Shown here: positions 12,292 to 22,314 of the stretch, in pieces | Position numbering within the stretch: the first letter of the stretch is position 1 | How the letters are laid out: each line of letters begins with the position of its first letter | Assembly (NCBI GenBank): GCA_009363875.1 | Contig: CM018681.1 | Location: 38,953,510 to 39,017,509, forward strand | Length of the DNA stretch: 64,000 nt | Direction: 5' to 3' | Origin: Mikania micrantha | Lineage: Eukaryota; Streptophyta; Magnoliopsida; Asterales; Asteraceae | Notes under the pieces: model-generated | The model's input: the letters and a program-made list of their open reading frames with translations, nothing else | Databases searched by the model: none | Told to the model about the DNA's origin: nothing | Made by a program: the position numbers and the translations under genes

Positions 12292-13423
12292 ATCTCAATT
12301 TTGACTTATCAAAGCCAAGCTTCTTTCCCGGAGCGTTTCCAAAGCTGTTTCTTCCATATTTCTTGATAAACTTCTTTGCTCTAAACACAGCCATTGCCAT
12401 TTGCCATGAGATATCCATTTCTTCAACATCAGCTGGGTTAATCTGCTCTAGATTGTCTTGAGTGAGATTTGAGGGTGCCAATTCTCCAGCAATAAAAGCA
12501 TTGTAGCTATTCATGAATCCCTTAAATAGCAGCAGATTCTTTTCACTTTCTGGATTGACTTTAGGCACAGATCCAGCTTGTCCAGATGACAGGAAGGCAG
12601 TCTCAAAAGGAACTCCATGAGATGAAGAAGGCTGATAATGCTGCATTCCTTGAGATTGAAGATTGATTGCTGACAGAAGAGCAGAGTTTTCAGAAGTAGG
12701 TGCAATGCCCATTGAGCTGGCATGATTCAGTGCTCTCTGCTTATCATCCATGTCATATGAGTTGATAATTGAGATCAGCTCACTTAAAGAAGTCTTGTAC
12801 ATGTCCTTGGTCCTTTTGATAGTTGTACAGTTAGAATTCCAAGTGTAAGGTAGTGAATTCAGCAGCTTCTTGTTCACCTCTCCCTTAGTCATTTCAATCC
12901 CAGAACTGGTCATCTCAGTCATTAGATGTGTGAATCTGTTGAGTTGTGCTTCTAGAGACTCTCCCTTGATATGATTAAACATGTTGAACCTTTGTCTGAG
13001 CATATCCTTCCGACTCTCTCGCATGTCCTCATTTCCTTCAAATCTTTCAACCAAGGCATTCCAGAGTTCCTTAGCAGTCTTGTGCTCCTTAAATCCGTGA
13101 GCAACATCAGTCGATAAAGCCATTGTAATCGAAGCATATTCCTTTTCATCCTTTTCCATCATGAGTATGTCATTGTCGGTGTACAATTCCGGATCCTTGG
13201 GAACAAGAGGACCATTGATCTCACTCTGGTATGAGGGTACATAGGGACCCTCCTCAATCGATCTCCAAAGCTTTGGATCGGTATATTTGATGAATGACTG
13301 AAATCTGAACTTCCAATCTTGGAAGTTATCTCCTGACACGAGCCTTGGTGGCTTTGTTCCGGTGCCGATCTCATTGTCCAGATTGAGTAAGTTGGACAAA
13401 TTTGTCAGATTCTTTGAAGCCAT
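12292..13423 (-). pseudogene. Ty1/copia gag, N-terminal part (outer element)
   Basis: The frame begins at the ATG at 13423 and reads MASKNLTNLSNLLNLDNEIG. A UBN2/DUF4219-type retrotransposon gag domain follows (FQDWKFRFQSFIKY, AKELWNALVERFEG, LNRFTHLMTEM, LNSLPYTWNS). The frame reaches the first Cys pair of a zinc knuckle exactly where the inner element begins. The last few residues of the open frame come from the inserted LTR. The rest of the knuckle and gag is at 2783-4368. No internal stop is seen in this half, so the gag may have been open when it was disrupted. Confidence 0.9.
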
Positions 13424-13884
13424 GATGAATCAGAAAATTTTCTAAGTCCAGTACACGAATTCCCTGTAACTCCCTGTAGATACTGCTCAAAGTTAAACAG
13501 ACAAATCTGTACTCGAAACTCCTTGTAATCGAAAATATCCCTGTACTCGAAAATATTCTTGTACTCGAAAATATTCTTGTACTCGAAAAATTCTCTTGTA
13601 CTCGAAATCCTGTGTGTATTCGAATCTGACACTGTATTCGAAATTCTGTAGTCGAACTCCTCTTGTACTCGAAAAGTATTTATACTTCGAACACTCTAAC
13701 TATACTCGAAATAGCTGAACTCGAAAATTATGAACTCGAAAATACTTAAGAAAAATTTTATAAAAATATTTCTTAAGATTTGGAGTCCCAAATTTACACA
13801 GTAGCTAGATGAAGTAGAGAAGAATGATAAAGTATAAAACTTGCTTCAGAAAGTTGTTACCTTGATGATGAAAAGAGCACTCAA
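13424..13884 (-). other. Leader of outer copia element
   Basis: This is the region between the primer-binding site and the gag ATG, on the minus strand. Its middle is an irregular tandem array of a TACTCGAAA motif, annotated separately. A 75-codon minus-strand frame over the array (13405-13632) gives repeated EYKNIF units and overlaps the gag start by 19 nt in another frame. It is probably a by-product of the repeat. Confidence 0.7.
13509..13741. repeat. Irregular TACTCGAAA minisatellite
   Basis: Around fourteen TCGAA cores lie in about 230 bp, seven of them in the full form TACTCGAAA, with spacing of roughly 11-25 bp. Two adjacent units of about 18 bp (near 13550 and 13568) are almost identical. 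Related CGAGTACACGA and TGTACTCGAAA words also occur in the LTR at 14150-14200, so leader and LTR share the motif. Confidence 0.85.
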
Positions 13885-13896
13885 GCTCTGATACCA
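13885..13896 (-). promoter_or_regulatory. Primer-binding site of outer copia element
   Basis: On the minus strand this reads TGGTATCAGAGC, two bases inside the LTR end. It is an initiator-Met PBS and shows the outer element to be minus-strand with its 5' LTR on the right. Confidence 0.9.
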
Positions 13897-13898
13897 CT

Positions 13899-14270
13899 TG
13901 TAGATCCTCAAACTGATCAAGATCCAAACTTTATCTCTGTAAACATCATCAATGATCTCTAACAAGTGCGGAATCCAAGTTAGAAACACGAAAGCAAGTA
14001 GAAAAATGCAAACTTTATAAATATTGCAAAACTTCGAGTACAAACGCCTCAATACGTCTAGAGAGCGTATGCCTCGGGATTCCAACCTAAACCTGTACAA
14101 AATACGTCTATTTATACTAGGCCTAGGTGTACACGAAATCTAGATACAAAAGGTTCGAGTACACGATAACTTCGTGTACTCGAAAAGCTGTACACGAAAT
14201 TATCCAAAAACTTGAGCTTTGACTCTTTCGGGTTGACTTTGTCAGTCTTCATCGTTTGGCGGGCTCTACA
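13899..14270 (-). repeat. 5' LTR of outer copia element
   Basis: The LTR is 372 bp. On the plus strand it starts TGTAGA and ends TCTACA, a perfect 6-bp terminal inverted repeat, with the PBS two bases away. A TATAAATA on the minus strand at 14109-14116 is well placed as its TATA box. The partner LTR lies left of the window, so no target duplication can be checked. The 5 bp outside are TTTTG. Confidence 0.85.
14109..14116 (-). promoter_or_regulatory. TATA box in outer copia LTR
   Basis: TATAAATA on the minus strand, about 210 bp upstream of the LTR's inner end, consistent with a U3/R boundary. Confidence 0.6.
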
Positions 14271-15280
14271 TTTTGTGTACTTGTTGTATATATTTTATGA
14301 CGAACATGATTTTTTTGTAATTAATTTGAATGATTAAATGATATGCGATGATATAATTTAGTTACCAACGAGCTTATGAACAATCTGCACATTACTCATG
14401 GCATCCCGAAGATTCTGCCGTCAGTCGGGGTGTATATTTGGAAAAAGTCGAACACATGATCTTTTACATTATTAGCTTGATCAATTGCTCATATGATGTA
14501 TATTTAAGTATTTGTTGGCTTGATTAAGATCTTCTCAATATAATATATAGTTTAGGTACACTAGCTTTCTCCAACTACATTTATTTTTATTTAAGATGAG
14601 GCATGCGCATCACAAGTGTGAGACTTTTACACATTAACTCTTTTTATTAAGTAAATCTTTCATAATTTTTAAAAATGAATTTGATTATTTTTGTCTCTTA
14701 TATATATATATATACACACACACACGCGTGCGCTTTTTCTTTTTTCTTTTCTTTTTGCATGCAATGAAAATACATGGTCTCATATTGGCTTTTACTTCTT
14801 ATACAAACTAAATTACAATAATTTTCAAAAAATTTAAATGTATATTAAATATTAAATGGTATACTGAATTCCTGAAACAAATTAAACTAAAATGAATCGC
14901 CTTAAATATAATATAAATTCTTTTGTTAGTTTATCATAATTTTACATACAGTAACTTAAATCATGTCAATATATAACTAATATATCATAAAAGTTACATA
15001 AATAATATGCTCGTTTTCAAGGTCGATAAGTAAAGCTTAGATTTGTATCTTATTATTAGTTAAGCTTAGTTTTATACTTGGTTAAAGCTCACTCTTATGC
15101 TTGAGCTTTACTGGTCTTGACTTGTTTTGAGCTTTTAGTAAACCGTAAGTACTGAGTGGTTTACACGCAACTCTACTTGATCTGAGGTTTGCTAAAATTT
15201 GAAAAACATTTGAAAATTAAAATATATTATAACATGAACTTGGTTATATTTAATTAAAGTTAGGTATTTATATATAAATA
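14271..15280. other. AT-rich intergenic DNA
   Basis: No gene was recognised. It holds a short TA/CA/CG microsatellite (about 14699-14731) and otherwise unstructured AT-rich sequence. Confidence 0.6.
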
Positions 15281-15602
15281 CTAGCCTAAAATCCCGTGTA
15301 TTACACGGGTTGGATAATAGAAAATATAATTCATTAGCATTAAATAATAATAAATATTTAACAATTATAAAATTATATTTAGGATAAGATATAATTGAAT
15401 TATTCTTAATGTTTATTAAATTTTAATATATTAGTAAATTATTTGAGGAAGAAAAGTTATATTTTTTTAATATCTAATTATATAAATTAATTACTAAAAT
15501 TAATTGTATTTATTATGAAAGAGAGGCGGGAAAAACTTGTTCAGATTTAACCAGAACACGTCATGTTTTTCCTAAAAATACTCTTTTATTATAGTAGGTA
15601 GA
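15281..15602 (-). mobile_element. Non-autonomous Helitron, complete (322 bp)
   Basis: On the minus strand the element begins TCTACCTACTATAATAAAAG (at 15602) and ends CTAG (15284-15281). A 3' terminal hairpin (CCCGTGTAATACACGGG, 15309-15293) lies about 8 nt before CTAG. The host base before TC is A and the base after CTAG is T, as expected for Helitron insertion between A and T without target duplication. The interior is AT-rich and non-coding, so it depends on an autonomous Helitron. Confidence 0.85.
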
Positions 15603-15870
15603 TTTCATTTAAAATATTGCGTATTTTAAAAGTTAATCCAATGAAAAACATATAAAAGTTATTTTAATAAAACAAATATTATAAGGTTTTTTAAATAATA
15701 GTACATGTTTTTCATATAATTTATTTTTAATTCAATTTTTCAACGCATAAAAGCCAAGTTTAATTACATCAAAATCGAGTTCAAATTAAATACTCAAGCT
15801 TGCTATTTGTATTACGTTAAAAAAAACATATATATACATATCACGTTGACCTATTAATTATTAGATACCA
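15603..15870. other. AT-rich spacer
   Basis: No feature was seen except the left SINE target duplication (15858-15870). Confidence 0.5.
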
Positions 15871-16101
15871 ACAAGGCAGTGCTTTAATAGTACCCTGGGA
15901 TTCTTTTAAATGAGAGGTATCAAGTTCAAATCCCTCCCGAGGCAAAAAGGGAACTAAGAGGGGTCAGAGGGTTTTCCCATTGGGGTTTCCTTCTGGGTGG
16001 TTGTGGTGGCTCATGAGAGGTCCAGATAACTAGACCTTGGTGGCATGGCCTGAAAACAGTGGGCTCACACGATTGAGACTTTTGCCGTTCAAACAAAAAA
16101 T
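15871..16101 (+). mobile_element. SINE-like retroelement, copy 1
   Basis: A 231-bp repeat flanked by direct repeats of about 13-14 bp (TTATTAGATA-CCA at 15858-15870 and TTATTAGATAACCA at 16102-16115). It contains an internal pol III B-box-like GTTCAAATCC near its 5' end and finishes in an A-rich tail. A second copy lies inverted at 25983-26171. Length, B box, tail and variable target duplication all fit a tRNA-derived SINE. The A box is not clear and no family is assigned. Confidence 0.75.
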
Positions 16102-16433
16102 TTATTAGATAACCAATATAGCCTGCTAAAGACCGAAATTTTGTCCAATTCTAACACGAGTATATGAGGTGCGTCTCAAGCCCCTAATGTGTTTTCTGAT
16201 CGCTTCACGCCTCAGTTATCCTTTTTAAAACCAAGGGATTGAACTTAAAACAAATAACTATGTAGTTACTTGTAACGTTGACAAATTTTCCCATTTTATT
16301 CACTTACACATGTGTGTATTAACACCTAACAAATTGAAATCACATAAAAATGCACACTTGTTTGAAAGAATCTTTTACTTAAGAAAAGATCAACATCACA
16401 ACCAGACGTTTGAATCGTCACTCTTATGGTCCA
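16102..16433. other. SINE target duplication and laccase 3' flank
   Basis: It starts with the right SINE target duplication. It also includes the likely polyadenylation signal of the laccase gene. No other feature was seen. Confidence 0.5.
16295..16300 (-). terminator. Putative polyadenylation signal of laccase gene
   Basis: AATAAA on the minus strand, about 134 bp downstream of the laccase stop codon. Plant poly(A) signals are loose, so this is only a plausible choice. Confidence 0.4.
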
Positions 16434-19101
16434 TTAACAGCGTGGCATATCTGCAGGCGGGTGAGGAAGCGTCTCCAGCGGTCCTTGTCCATTCTTCACG
16501 ATCAATGCAACTGATAATCCCCATGTCAAATGTATCTCCAAGTGACAATGCATAAACCAAACCCCTAAAACATTTCAAATTCATCATTAATCACAGAGTT
16601 AATTACATACATGGTCCTATGGTATTAAAACAGTAAGTTTGGAGTGTCTTTTCATTTCGTAACAAGTTTGGATATTAATGCTAACTTTCGTTAACTTTTC
16701 AGTTATATTAGTGTGAAATGACCAGAATATTTTTTACCTTTTTAATATCCAAAATCAAAATCGTATTTTAACAGAAGCCAGCCATTTCTTAGAGTACCTG
16801 GATTATCAGCAACAAATCTGATTGCAGCCCATCCACCAACAGGCACGCCAATTGTGTTCATGTAAGGCGGATCCACCAGATTGAAACTCGCAGTTTGCGG
16901 GTTGTAGTTCCCACTACCATATCCAACCACATAGAAACTATACCCGTGTAGATGAATCGGGTGGTTTTCAGTGGTCACGGTTCCTGTGTCCTGCAGTATT
17001 AGCTGAACCCGACTCCCATATTCAATAACTTTGGTTCTAGTCCCATTTGTTGACCCAGTGTTATTAGGGGCCGAATTAGGTGCCCCGTTAACAAAATCAT
17101 AAAACTTAAGTGGAGAACCTGGGAAATCCTCAGTAAAATGAGCGTTAATATGATCATAATATGCTTGTAAAATAGAAACATTAGGCCTAATGAAACTGTT
17201 GTTATTCATAGAAGCCGCCATCACACCACCATTAACACCTTGACAGTTCTGTTTTGGTGTTTTTGAACCACACTTGTTGACATTAATCCCTATAGTAATG
17301 AACAGATTCGTATCAATTTCTTTTGGGACCTGACCCATTTCTAGGCATTTTAATCCGTCCATAACGGTTTTAACCGCTAGATTATCATTAAACCGAGGTA
17401 ATAATGAAGCTGGTAAAGCCACACTATTTGGGGTTGCACCTAGATATTGAAAATACGCGATTGATGTTATGTTTTGAAATAAGGCATTTTGAGCCGACAT
17501 ATATGGGCCCATAGCCATCGAGTATCTGCCTATCTTTTGATCGGCTGTGACAAGGACGTTAAGGGTTTGACCCGGCCCGAGCATGACACGGTCAGTGGTG
17601 AACGGTTTTGTGTACTGTCCGTCGGCTTCGACTATTGTTAGTTTGTGGTTAGCAATTGAAAAGAAGCTTTCCATGTTTAAAAGAGCGCCAATTAGCCTTA
17701 GCATGTAGGTTTTTCCTGGTACAACATCAATCTTGTATACATCTGAAAAATAAGTCAGGTAATTAAGAAATTAGATGCCTGATATGTGAATTTTTTTTCG
17801 TTCAACTGTAAGAACCTGTTGTCAGAAAATTGACTAATTATAGAACCATGTGACATTTATGTTAGGTTAATCGAGTTATTCACGAGTCAATAGGTTGTGG
17901 AAAAATCAAAAGTTTGGTACTGCTTTTGGGTTTCTTGATCGTGGGAACATACATCACTTTTGTTGTTTGGTTTTCATTTGTTTTTGCTGCACATGATGTC
18001 GATGTTTAGTTAGGTTTAGTTTTTCATTATATACAGAAGTAGGTTTATTTATTTTCTTGTATGGTACCTCTTTAATATCAATCAATAGAAGAAAACACTT
18101 TGGTGTGTAAGTGAGTGTGTTTTCAAGGGGGGTCATGCACATGTGAGACAAAAAACAAACCTATACTTCATTTTTTTTTTCTTTTTTTTTTTTTTATCTT
18201 AGATTCTAGGTTTGTTCCCATGAATGTCAACATTTTTTGTCTCTTGTTTTTCAATCAATAGAAGAAAACACTTGGAACCCACTTAATTTTTTTTAGTATT
18301 GAAGGATACCATTAGCAGAGCAGTTGTAGTTGGGGCCTGGATGACCATTGATGGTATAAGCATCTGCAATCGGAGCACTACCACCACTTGCTTTAACACT
18401 TGTTTCAAGCTGTACAAGATCTTGCTGCCAATACTCTCCTGCAAGAATAAAGAAAAAGTATATATGAGGCTTCAAACCTTTTTTTTTTTATACTTTTTCT
18501 TGAAATGAAAAATCAACCAACCTAAGATTATGGTATGCTCTTCATATGGGTATTTAAAGGGGTATGGTACTCCTGTCTTTGGGTAAATGATAAGTGCACC
18601 ATAAACAGTAGCTCTAAGCCATGAAAAATGAGCATGCCAGAAAAGGGTTCCCTTTTGTTTCACCAAAGTAAACTCATATGTGAACGTTTGGCCCGATTGA
18701 ACCGGGCACTGAGTAATGTAAGATGGACCATCAGACCAGCAAGATAGAATCTGTCTAACACCATGCCTAACATTTTTGCAAAAGAAATAATTAGAAGTTG
18801 AAAAAACATAAATAAATATTTTTGTAATATTATACCAGTGGATTGTGGCATTGTAGGGTGTCTCGTTCGTGAGTTTGACGATAACTCGGTCATCTTCTTG
18901 AGCATAAACGACTGGTCCCGGGTACATCTGGTTGATGGTCACAATGTTTCTGGTGTTACAAAGCTTGTTGACTTCTAGCATTTGGACCTTAAAGTCATAG
19001 AACCTTGTTGAACCCTTGGGCCATTGTGCCATGACTTGAACCATGCTATGAACACTAAGGAATAGTAAGATTATCAAAATGTACTTGAATGAATTGACCA
19101 T
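16434..19101 (-). CDS. Laccase (p-diphenol:O2 oxidoreductase), five exons
   Basis: Secreted multicopper oxidase that oxidises phenolics such as monolignols or flavonoids and reduces O2 to water in the apoplast. Exons (minus): 19101-18836, 18766-18522, 18438-18310, 17742-16798, 16564-16434. All introns are GT-AG with matching phases. The sum is 1716 nt, or 571 codons plus TAA. The N-terminus is a signal peptide (MVNSFKYILIILLFLSVHS). All four copper motifs are present: HWHGVRQ, GTLFWHAHFSWLRATVYGA, HPIHLHGYSFYVVG and MHCHLEIHLTWGL, with Leu at the type-1 axial position. The C-terminus is the usual ADMPRC. Exons of 245, 129 and 131 bp match the conserved plant laccase pattern as I recall it. 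The 266-bp first exon looks like two ancestral exons fused by intron loss. No disabling change was seen. Which laccase clade it belongs to is uncertain. Confidence 0.95.
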
Positions 19102-19186
19102 TTTAGACTGAGATTTTGTGTGAAGGAGGAAGTGAGAGCAAACTAGCATGGACGTGAGGCTTTTTAAATGCAGAAATTACTACTTT

Positions 19187-19196
19187 TTTATATATA
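19187..19196 (-). promoter_or_regulatory. Putative TATA box of laccase gene
   Basis: A TATATATAAA-type run on the minus strand, about 90 bp upstream of the laccase ATG. The stretch between them would be the 5' UTR. Confidence 0.5.
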
Positions 19197-19201
19197 AAAT
19201 G

Positions 19202-19541
19202 TTATATTTAATTAAGAAAAATAAGGAAATAGAAAAAATGTACTTAATTAGCTATCGTGATTGCTTTACATGGATTTATAATAATAAGTTGTTGGAAGGT
19301 GTTTACTCTATCAACTCTATTTTCTATTCGACTCAAACCTGCATATACCCCTGCTTTAGACACAAATTAAATAATTAGCATGTTTGCGCTAGGGCTGATA
19401 ATGAATCAGGTTTAGGCCGGGTATTGTTAATCTCAATCTCATGTCGAATTGTAAAACTGCGTCCAATACACAGCCCAACACAATTTGATTATTGGTTGGG
19501 TAATTACAAATTGGGTATTGGGATTAATATCTTTTTAGAAT
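19202..19541. other. Laccase upstream region
   Basis: AT-rich sequence upstream of the laccase TATA box. No further regulatory element could be supported by eye. Confidence 0.4.
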
Positions 19542-19549
19542 ATTAAATT

Positions 19550-20008
19550 GGGAAAATTACCAAAAACATCATTGTTGATCACCTTTTTACCAAAATAATC
19601 AATCAAATTTCGGAGTCTAAGACGCCCCTTTAGACTCCCTTTTTGCGTACTTATTTTAAACATACGGGCCCACATGTCGGCGACTTTGTCGGGGTGTCTA
19701 AGACTCCTTTTCTACCGGCGTTTTAGACGCCGCCTTAGACGCCCCTTTGGACGCCATTTTTTGTACTTTTTGTAAACATACGGGCCAACATGTCGGCGGC
19801 TTTGTGGGGGTCTAAATGGATGTCTAAGACCCCTTTTCTACCGGCGTCTTAAACGCCGCTTTAGACGCCACTTTAGACGCCCATGTGGGCCCGTATGTTT
19901 ACAAAAAGTACAGAAAAAAAGAGTCTAAAGGAGTGTCTTAGACGCTGGAATTTGATTAACTATTTTGGTAAAAAGGTGGTCAACAATGATTAGTTTAGTA
20001 ATTTTCCC
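19550..20008. mobile_element. MULE-type foldback element (459 bp)
   Basis: The termini are GGGAAAATTAC and its exact complement. The inverted arms extend well over 100 bp with mismatches: TTGTTGATCACC pairs with GGTGGTCAACAA, and the ACATACGGGCCCACATG region pairs with its inverted copy near 19890. Flanking 9-mers TATTAAATT and CATTAAATT differ by one base, suggesting a 9-bp Mutator-type duplication. A strict 8-bp match is ATTAAATT. The interior holds a direct duplication of about 130 bp rich in TTAGACGCC words. There is no coding capacity. Confidence 0.75.
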
Positions 20009-20017
20009 CATTAAATT

Positions 20018-20911
20018 ACATTTTTTACCATTATACTTATTTTGTACTTATTTATATAGCAATTATTACAAATTAAACTATGATCCATTATATATAAATG
20101 CAAGCATCATAATAAGTAAATAATATTATTATGATATTTAAACAGTTTTATGTATGTACTTCATAACATACCGCAAAAAAAGAAAAAAATAAAAAATAAG
20201 GAAAAAAAACAACTAAAACTAGTCATATATCCAATTCAATATTCTTGGGTTTCATGCTTACTCGTCTCACATGTTTAAGGTTTCAGGTATACCTGTGTCG
20301 TTTGGCTTTTTGTATCATGTAAACACATGCATATGATACGTAAAAGGGTAAATTTGAGGGAAAAAACGATTTAGTTTTTCTTTGATTTAAGTCTACTATA
20401 TGCACATGCATAAGTGTATAGTAGCACATAAAATGCTATATATAAAGGCCTTGTTCTTTAGACTTAAATCTCAAACATAATAAAATTGACATGCATGCTA
20501 GTCAATTTATATAATAAATAGTACAAGGATGGTTCTGCATGGCATTGATACTGACTTGAAGACCTTTCCATTTATTTATTTTTGTATGTATATATGTGTA
20601 CCGAAGAGATTATGTTCAACGGTATCTAGGTGTATATATAGTGATACCTTCCTGTAGACGTCGAGTACTAAAAGTAAATTAGATTGCTAAACAATATATA
20701 TATATATACACACACGATAGGGCTCAAATAAGAACCCACATTAATTGAGGAAACCCGATTAAATCCGACAAGATCAAGCCAATTTTTTTGTTTTTTGTTT
20801 TCATGATCTTTATTATACATGTACGAGAATGTGTTATTTTATGTGTTTATGCAAATTTATCACCGGTTGTGCTCTTACATCAATATAAGTGGTCGCTACA
20901 GTAAATAAATA
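20018..20911. other. AT-rich intergenic DNA
   Basis: No gene was recognised. A short TA/CA microsatellite lies at about 20693-20716. The right end may hold an imperfect target duplication for the following MULE (AAATAAATA against AAATAATAT on its other side). Confidence 0.5.
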
Positions 20912-21213
20912 GAGAAAATTGCATAGATAGTCCCTATGGTTTGATCGTTTTGCAATTTTAGTCCCCGATTTTTCAAAATTGCAAACAAGGTCCAAACATT
21001 TGTGAAAGGATTGCACTTTTAGTCCCCTCTTTTAATTCCAGTTGGTTTTTAAAGTTGAGTAAGGGTATATTTGTCATTTTGCATTTTACTCTTTTTTTTG
21101 TAATTATTTAATACTTAATCCTTCTTCCTTTTCATTCTTTGCTGAGTGTTGTGGGTTACAAGAGGCAAAGGGTTGTTACAGATCTACAGAGTACAGATAT
21201 ACAGCTCCTTCAA

Positions 21214-21448
21214 ATCGATCAAAGCTTCATCTAGCTTCCATAGCGCTATGCGACTGTGATTGGGTTGCTATCGTTTGATTAAAGATTCATCTAGCTTCCA
21301 TTGCACTATGCGACTCTGGTGGGGTTGTATCGTTCGATCTTCCATTGCACTATGCGATTATAGTGGGGTTGATATCGTTCAATCATACCTTCATCTTGCT
21401 TTTATTGCACTATGCGACTGTGGTGGGGTTGCCATCGTTCGATCAAAG
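21214..21448. repeat. 60-bp minisatellite inside the MULE
   Basis: About four copies of a 60-bp unit whose core reads TTCCATTGCACTATGCGACT followed by GTGGTGGGGTTG and ATCGTTCGATCAAAG. The third copy carries a deletion. It lies in the subterminal part of the MULE downstream of the transposase. Confidence 0.85.
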
Positions 21449-22002
21449 CCTCGTCAATCCTCCATGACATTGTGATATTTGGCTTGTTCGCAGTTTTAGG
21501 TTTTTTTTTTATTTTTGTCTAGTTCGTTGATTTTTGTATAGCATTAGAGCTTGTATACTGTAATTGATTTTAGTTTTATTATTCAACAGTGTTGTGGCAT
21601 ATATATACAAGATATTTCAATCATTGAGTACTTTCATCAATAGCTGTGAAATTTGTGTTGTTGATTTCAACTATTTCAAATGTTTTAAGCATCCAAAATT
21701 AAGAGTCAAATGCATATAATTTGCTAAAAGAAATGAACATGCAGCAAGAAATGGTCCATTATATCTGTAGCTAATGGAGACATGCAGCAAAGAAAATTTT
21801 CACCATATATGCAGCTAAAGGACTCAATTAAACATAATTTGAATATCTTAGCTTGCAGCAAATATGTTCACTGTAGAAAATCTTGCAAAGTAAACGTCTT
21901 GTAAATTAAAAGATGTAAAGGGCCAAGAAGATTCATAAAGGCAAAAAGCAAAGGTTGTGTTGTGATAAATTAAACACTTGCAGAAATCAGTGCACTAACT
22001 TC

Positions 22003-22068
22003 TTGGTACAAATTCTACCAGTACCCAAGTTAACATTGGTACAAATTCTACTAGTACCCAAGTTAACA
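22003..22068. repeat. 33-bp tandem duplication
   Basis: Two adjacent 33-bp units (22003-22035 and 22036-22068) starting TTGGTACAAATTCTA and ending GTACCCAAGTTAACA, with one mismatch between them. Confidence 0.9.
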
Positions 22069-22314
22069 TGTCATAAATAATTGCAAAGAATATACAACCA
22101 ATACAATAAAAAAGAAAGGAATCAAATCACTATAATTACTAGCCCTCTAATTAAATAGTCAAAAAAAAATCATAACCATCCAAAGAAATCATTCATAACC
22201 TTCATTAAACAATCAAAAGCATAAATTCATACATAACCATCAATAGAAACCATACATAAACATCAAATGAAACCATCCCAAAAGCTTAAACATGTACGTA
22301 ACAATCAAATAACA

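Noticed and set aside
16396..16587. Separate small gene at the end of the laccase region
   Set aside because: The stretch is the last laccase exon. In the correct frame it encodes the conserved MHCHLE copper motif, and the other frames are shadows.
18472..19149. Laccase as a pseudogene broken into several frames
   Set aside because: The breaks coincide with GT-AG introns of matching phase, and the spliced frame is uninterrupted.
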